NCBI GenBank assembly: GCA_902788555.1
Contig: CADAKQ010000020.1
Coordinates: 1 to 64,000, forward strand
Direction: 5' to 3'
Source: an uncultured Lachnospiraceae bacterium
GTDB lineage: Bacteria > Bacillota > Clostridia > Lachnospirales > Lachnospiraceae
Length of the DNA stretch: 64,000 nucleotides
Shown here one piece after another: positions 62,856 through 64,000 of this stretch. The stretch's first letter is position 1; every line of letters begins with the position of its first letter. The notes under the pieces were generated by a model. That model did no database searches. It was not told the origin of the DNA and saw only the letters and a list, made by a program, of their open reading frames with translations. Both the position numbers and the translations under genes were made by a program.

Positions 62856-63806
62856 ATGAGTAAACCTGCAAAACGTTTTTTCACTATTTTAATAATGCTT
62901 ATAATTATCGGGATGGTTGCTCTTATTATACTATTGAACGTAAAATTTGATAAATCAAAGCCGGTTTTTATATCAACAGCAGCAGACGAGCGTGAATGGT
63001 ACCTCGAACCCGGAGCTGTTGCAGGACTTATAGATGATAATTATTGGTCTTACGTAAGGGCAAGCTACGTTCTTATAGGTGATTATCCGAATTATGAATA
63101 CTATAAGATTGCGGCAAATGTTCCGAGAAACGACTACGAGGTTGATAATTTCTTTATAGATGATGAAAATGGTCTTATGTATTATCACAATGATAATGCA
63201 GAAAGAATTTCACATGTGGCAGTGGATGTATCTGCCTATCAGACTGATGTCGATTGGGAAAAGGTTAAGGCGGCAGGAGTTGATATGGCTATTATAAGAG
63301 CGGGATATCGTGGCTATGGTTCAGGTGCTCTTGTTACTGATGATATGTTTCAAAATCATATAGAGGGTGCGCTTGATGCAGGGCTTATCGTAGGTGTATA
63401 TTTCTTTACACAGGCAATTAACTATGATGAGGGTGTAGAGGAGGCAAAGTATACTTTAAATCTTATAAAGGATTATAAGGTTAAAGGTCCGGTTATCATT
63501 GACTCTGAGATAATATATGATGATGCTGCAAGAACGGCTGAGCTGGATATTGATTCAAGAACAGACAGTGTTGTTGGTTTTTGTGAGACTGTTAAGAATG
63601 CCGGATATGAGCCCATGATTTATTCTAATCGTAACTGGTTTGTGCAGGAGCTTGATATGAGCAGAGTCGGTAACTATAGGTTGTGGCTTGCTCATTATTC
63701 CAATCAACCGGATTTTCCCTATCTTTATACTGCTTGGCAATATACGGATGAGGGCAGTCTGTCGGGAATTGGAATTAATTTAGATTTAAATGTATGGATA
63801 GAATAA
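62856..63806 (+). CDS. GH25 muramidase (lysozyme), membrane-anchored
   Basis: A 316-residue wall hydrolase cleaving N-acetylmuramyl bonds. Short basic N-terminus and one membrane helix (~10-32), a ~80-residue linker domain, then GH25 (residues ~125-316): VAVDVSAYQTDVDWEKVKAA, AGYRGYGSGALVTDDMF, VGVYFFTQAI, and GPVIIDSEI with the D-x-E catalytic pair, ending in WQYTDEGSLSGIG and DLNVWIE. Start ATG 62856, site GGAGATAAGG. Confidence 0.92.
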   Translation: MSKPAKRFFTILIMLIIIGMVALIILLNVKFDKSKPVFISTAADEREWYLEPGAVAGLIDDNYWSYVRASYVLIGDYPNYEYYKIAANVPRNDYEVDNFFIDDENGLMYYHNDNAERISHVAVDVSAYQTDVDWEKVKAAGVDMAIIRAGYRGYGSGALVTDDMFQNHIEGALDAGLIVGVYFFTQAINYDEGVEEAKYTLNLIKDYKVKGPVIIDSEIIYDDAARTAELDIDSRTDSVVGFCETVKNAGYEPMIYSNRNWFVQELDMSRVGNYRLWLAHYSNQPDFPYLYTAWQYTDEGSLSGIGINLDLNVWIE

Positions 63807-63837
63807 AACAAAAGGATTTGTTTTTGTGAGGTAAATT

Positions 63838-64000
63838 ATGCTGGAATGGAATTTGCAATATAATTTTGCCACAATTGTTATATGCATACTGATGATGGTA
63901 TGGTATTTTCATCAAAAGAAGATACCTTTGAGTAGCTATGTGTTTTTCTTGAAATTCAATGTATCTATTTTCATATGCACCATTATTGAGACGACAGGAG
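63838..64000 (+). CDS. Membrane protein, N-terminus (cut by window end)
   Basis: An ATG at 63838 after GTGAGGTAA opens a frame to the window end (54 codons seen). It begins MLEWNLQYNFATIVICIL and continues with a second hydrophobic segment (FNVSIFICTII), resembling the multi-helix sensor part of GGDEF/EAL signalling proteins of Lachnospiraceae. The rest lies outside; the product is not certain. Confidence 0.5.
   Translation, partial: MLEWNLQYNFATIVICILMMVWYFHQKKIPLSSYVFFLKFNVSIFICTIIETTG

Overview
The window looks like a chromosome segment of a low-GC Gram-positive anaerobe of the class Clostridia, most likely a Lachnospiraceae-type bacterium. This rests on the AT-rich coding style, strong AGGAGG-type ribosome binding sites, a T-box leader, the aspS-gatCAB cluster, a SARP-domain response regulator with a LytS-type kinase, and MBG-domain surface proteins. 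The species cannot be fixed from the sequence alone.

Layout. 1-883: end of a 23S rRNA gene, then a promoter and six tRNA genes (Asp, Val, Thr, Tyr, fMet, Phe) with a terminator; no 5S is visible. 965-5108: an amino acid:cation symporter, a decayed AAA ATPase, an RsuA-type pseudouridine synthase followed by 31-bp tandem repeats, and an unknown gene. 5157-12494: a two-component system (kinase plus SARP-type regulator) and a 1623-residue secreted MBG-repeat protein; both units start from promoters carrying the same 17-bp sequence at the same distance from the -10 box. 12500-13832: a lone FliD-like gene on the minus strand. 14018-16797: rpmG-secE-nusG-rplK-rplA, ending in two large hairpins. 16800-19010: a small unit of acyl carrier protein, a possible C39/BtrH-like protein and an Sfp-type phosphopantetheinyl transferase. 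19036-22207: tRNA-Arg, three glycosyltransferases, tRNA-Gln. 22273-25187: small gene, CvfB-like protein, RidA, branched-chain aminotransferase. 25238-27903: an ArsR-controlled heavy-metal export operon. 27922-33857: Mre11-like membrane protein, CBS protein, CarD-like regulator, an OmpR/HK pair and a YesL-like membrane protein.

33861-43030 runs from dapF into a surface polysaccharide/teichoic-acid-like locus: a phosphoglycosyltransferase, a broken TarI/IspD-type cytidylyltransferase, an SDR epimerase, a TagGH-type exporter, two TagF-like polymerases and a glycosyltransferase. 43031-43935 has no gene; it holds a 244-bp palindrome and an array of 53-bp repeats that each fold into a terminator-like hairpin. 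43936-46409 is a frameshifted sugar-binding protein with the same C-terminal surface module as the MBG protein.

46410-51983 is a T-box-controlled aspS-gatCAB operon for tRNA-dependent amidation; its specifier loop contains the overlapping codons GAA and AAC. 51995-54026 carries rfbB and rfbA (dTDP-sugar synthesis). After these come an HflK/HflC-like SPFH pair, a minus-strand dolichol-phosphate-mannose-type glycosyltransferase, an LCP cell-wall ligase, an esterase-methyltransferase fusion, a NatA/NatB-like ABC exporter whose permease is fused to a CPBP protease domain, a GH25 muramidase, and the start of a membrane protein cut by the window end.

The recurring theme is the cell surface: polysaccharide synthesis and export, wall attachment, wall hydrolysis and two secreted proteins sharing one surface-binding module. 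The most unusual signals are non-coding: three related GCATAGC-core palindromes, the hairpin repeat array, and the matching promoter motif of the two-component system and the MBG protein.
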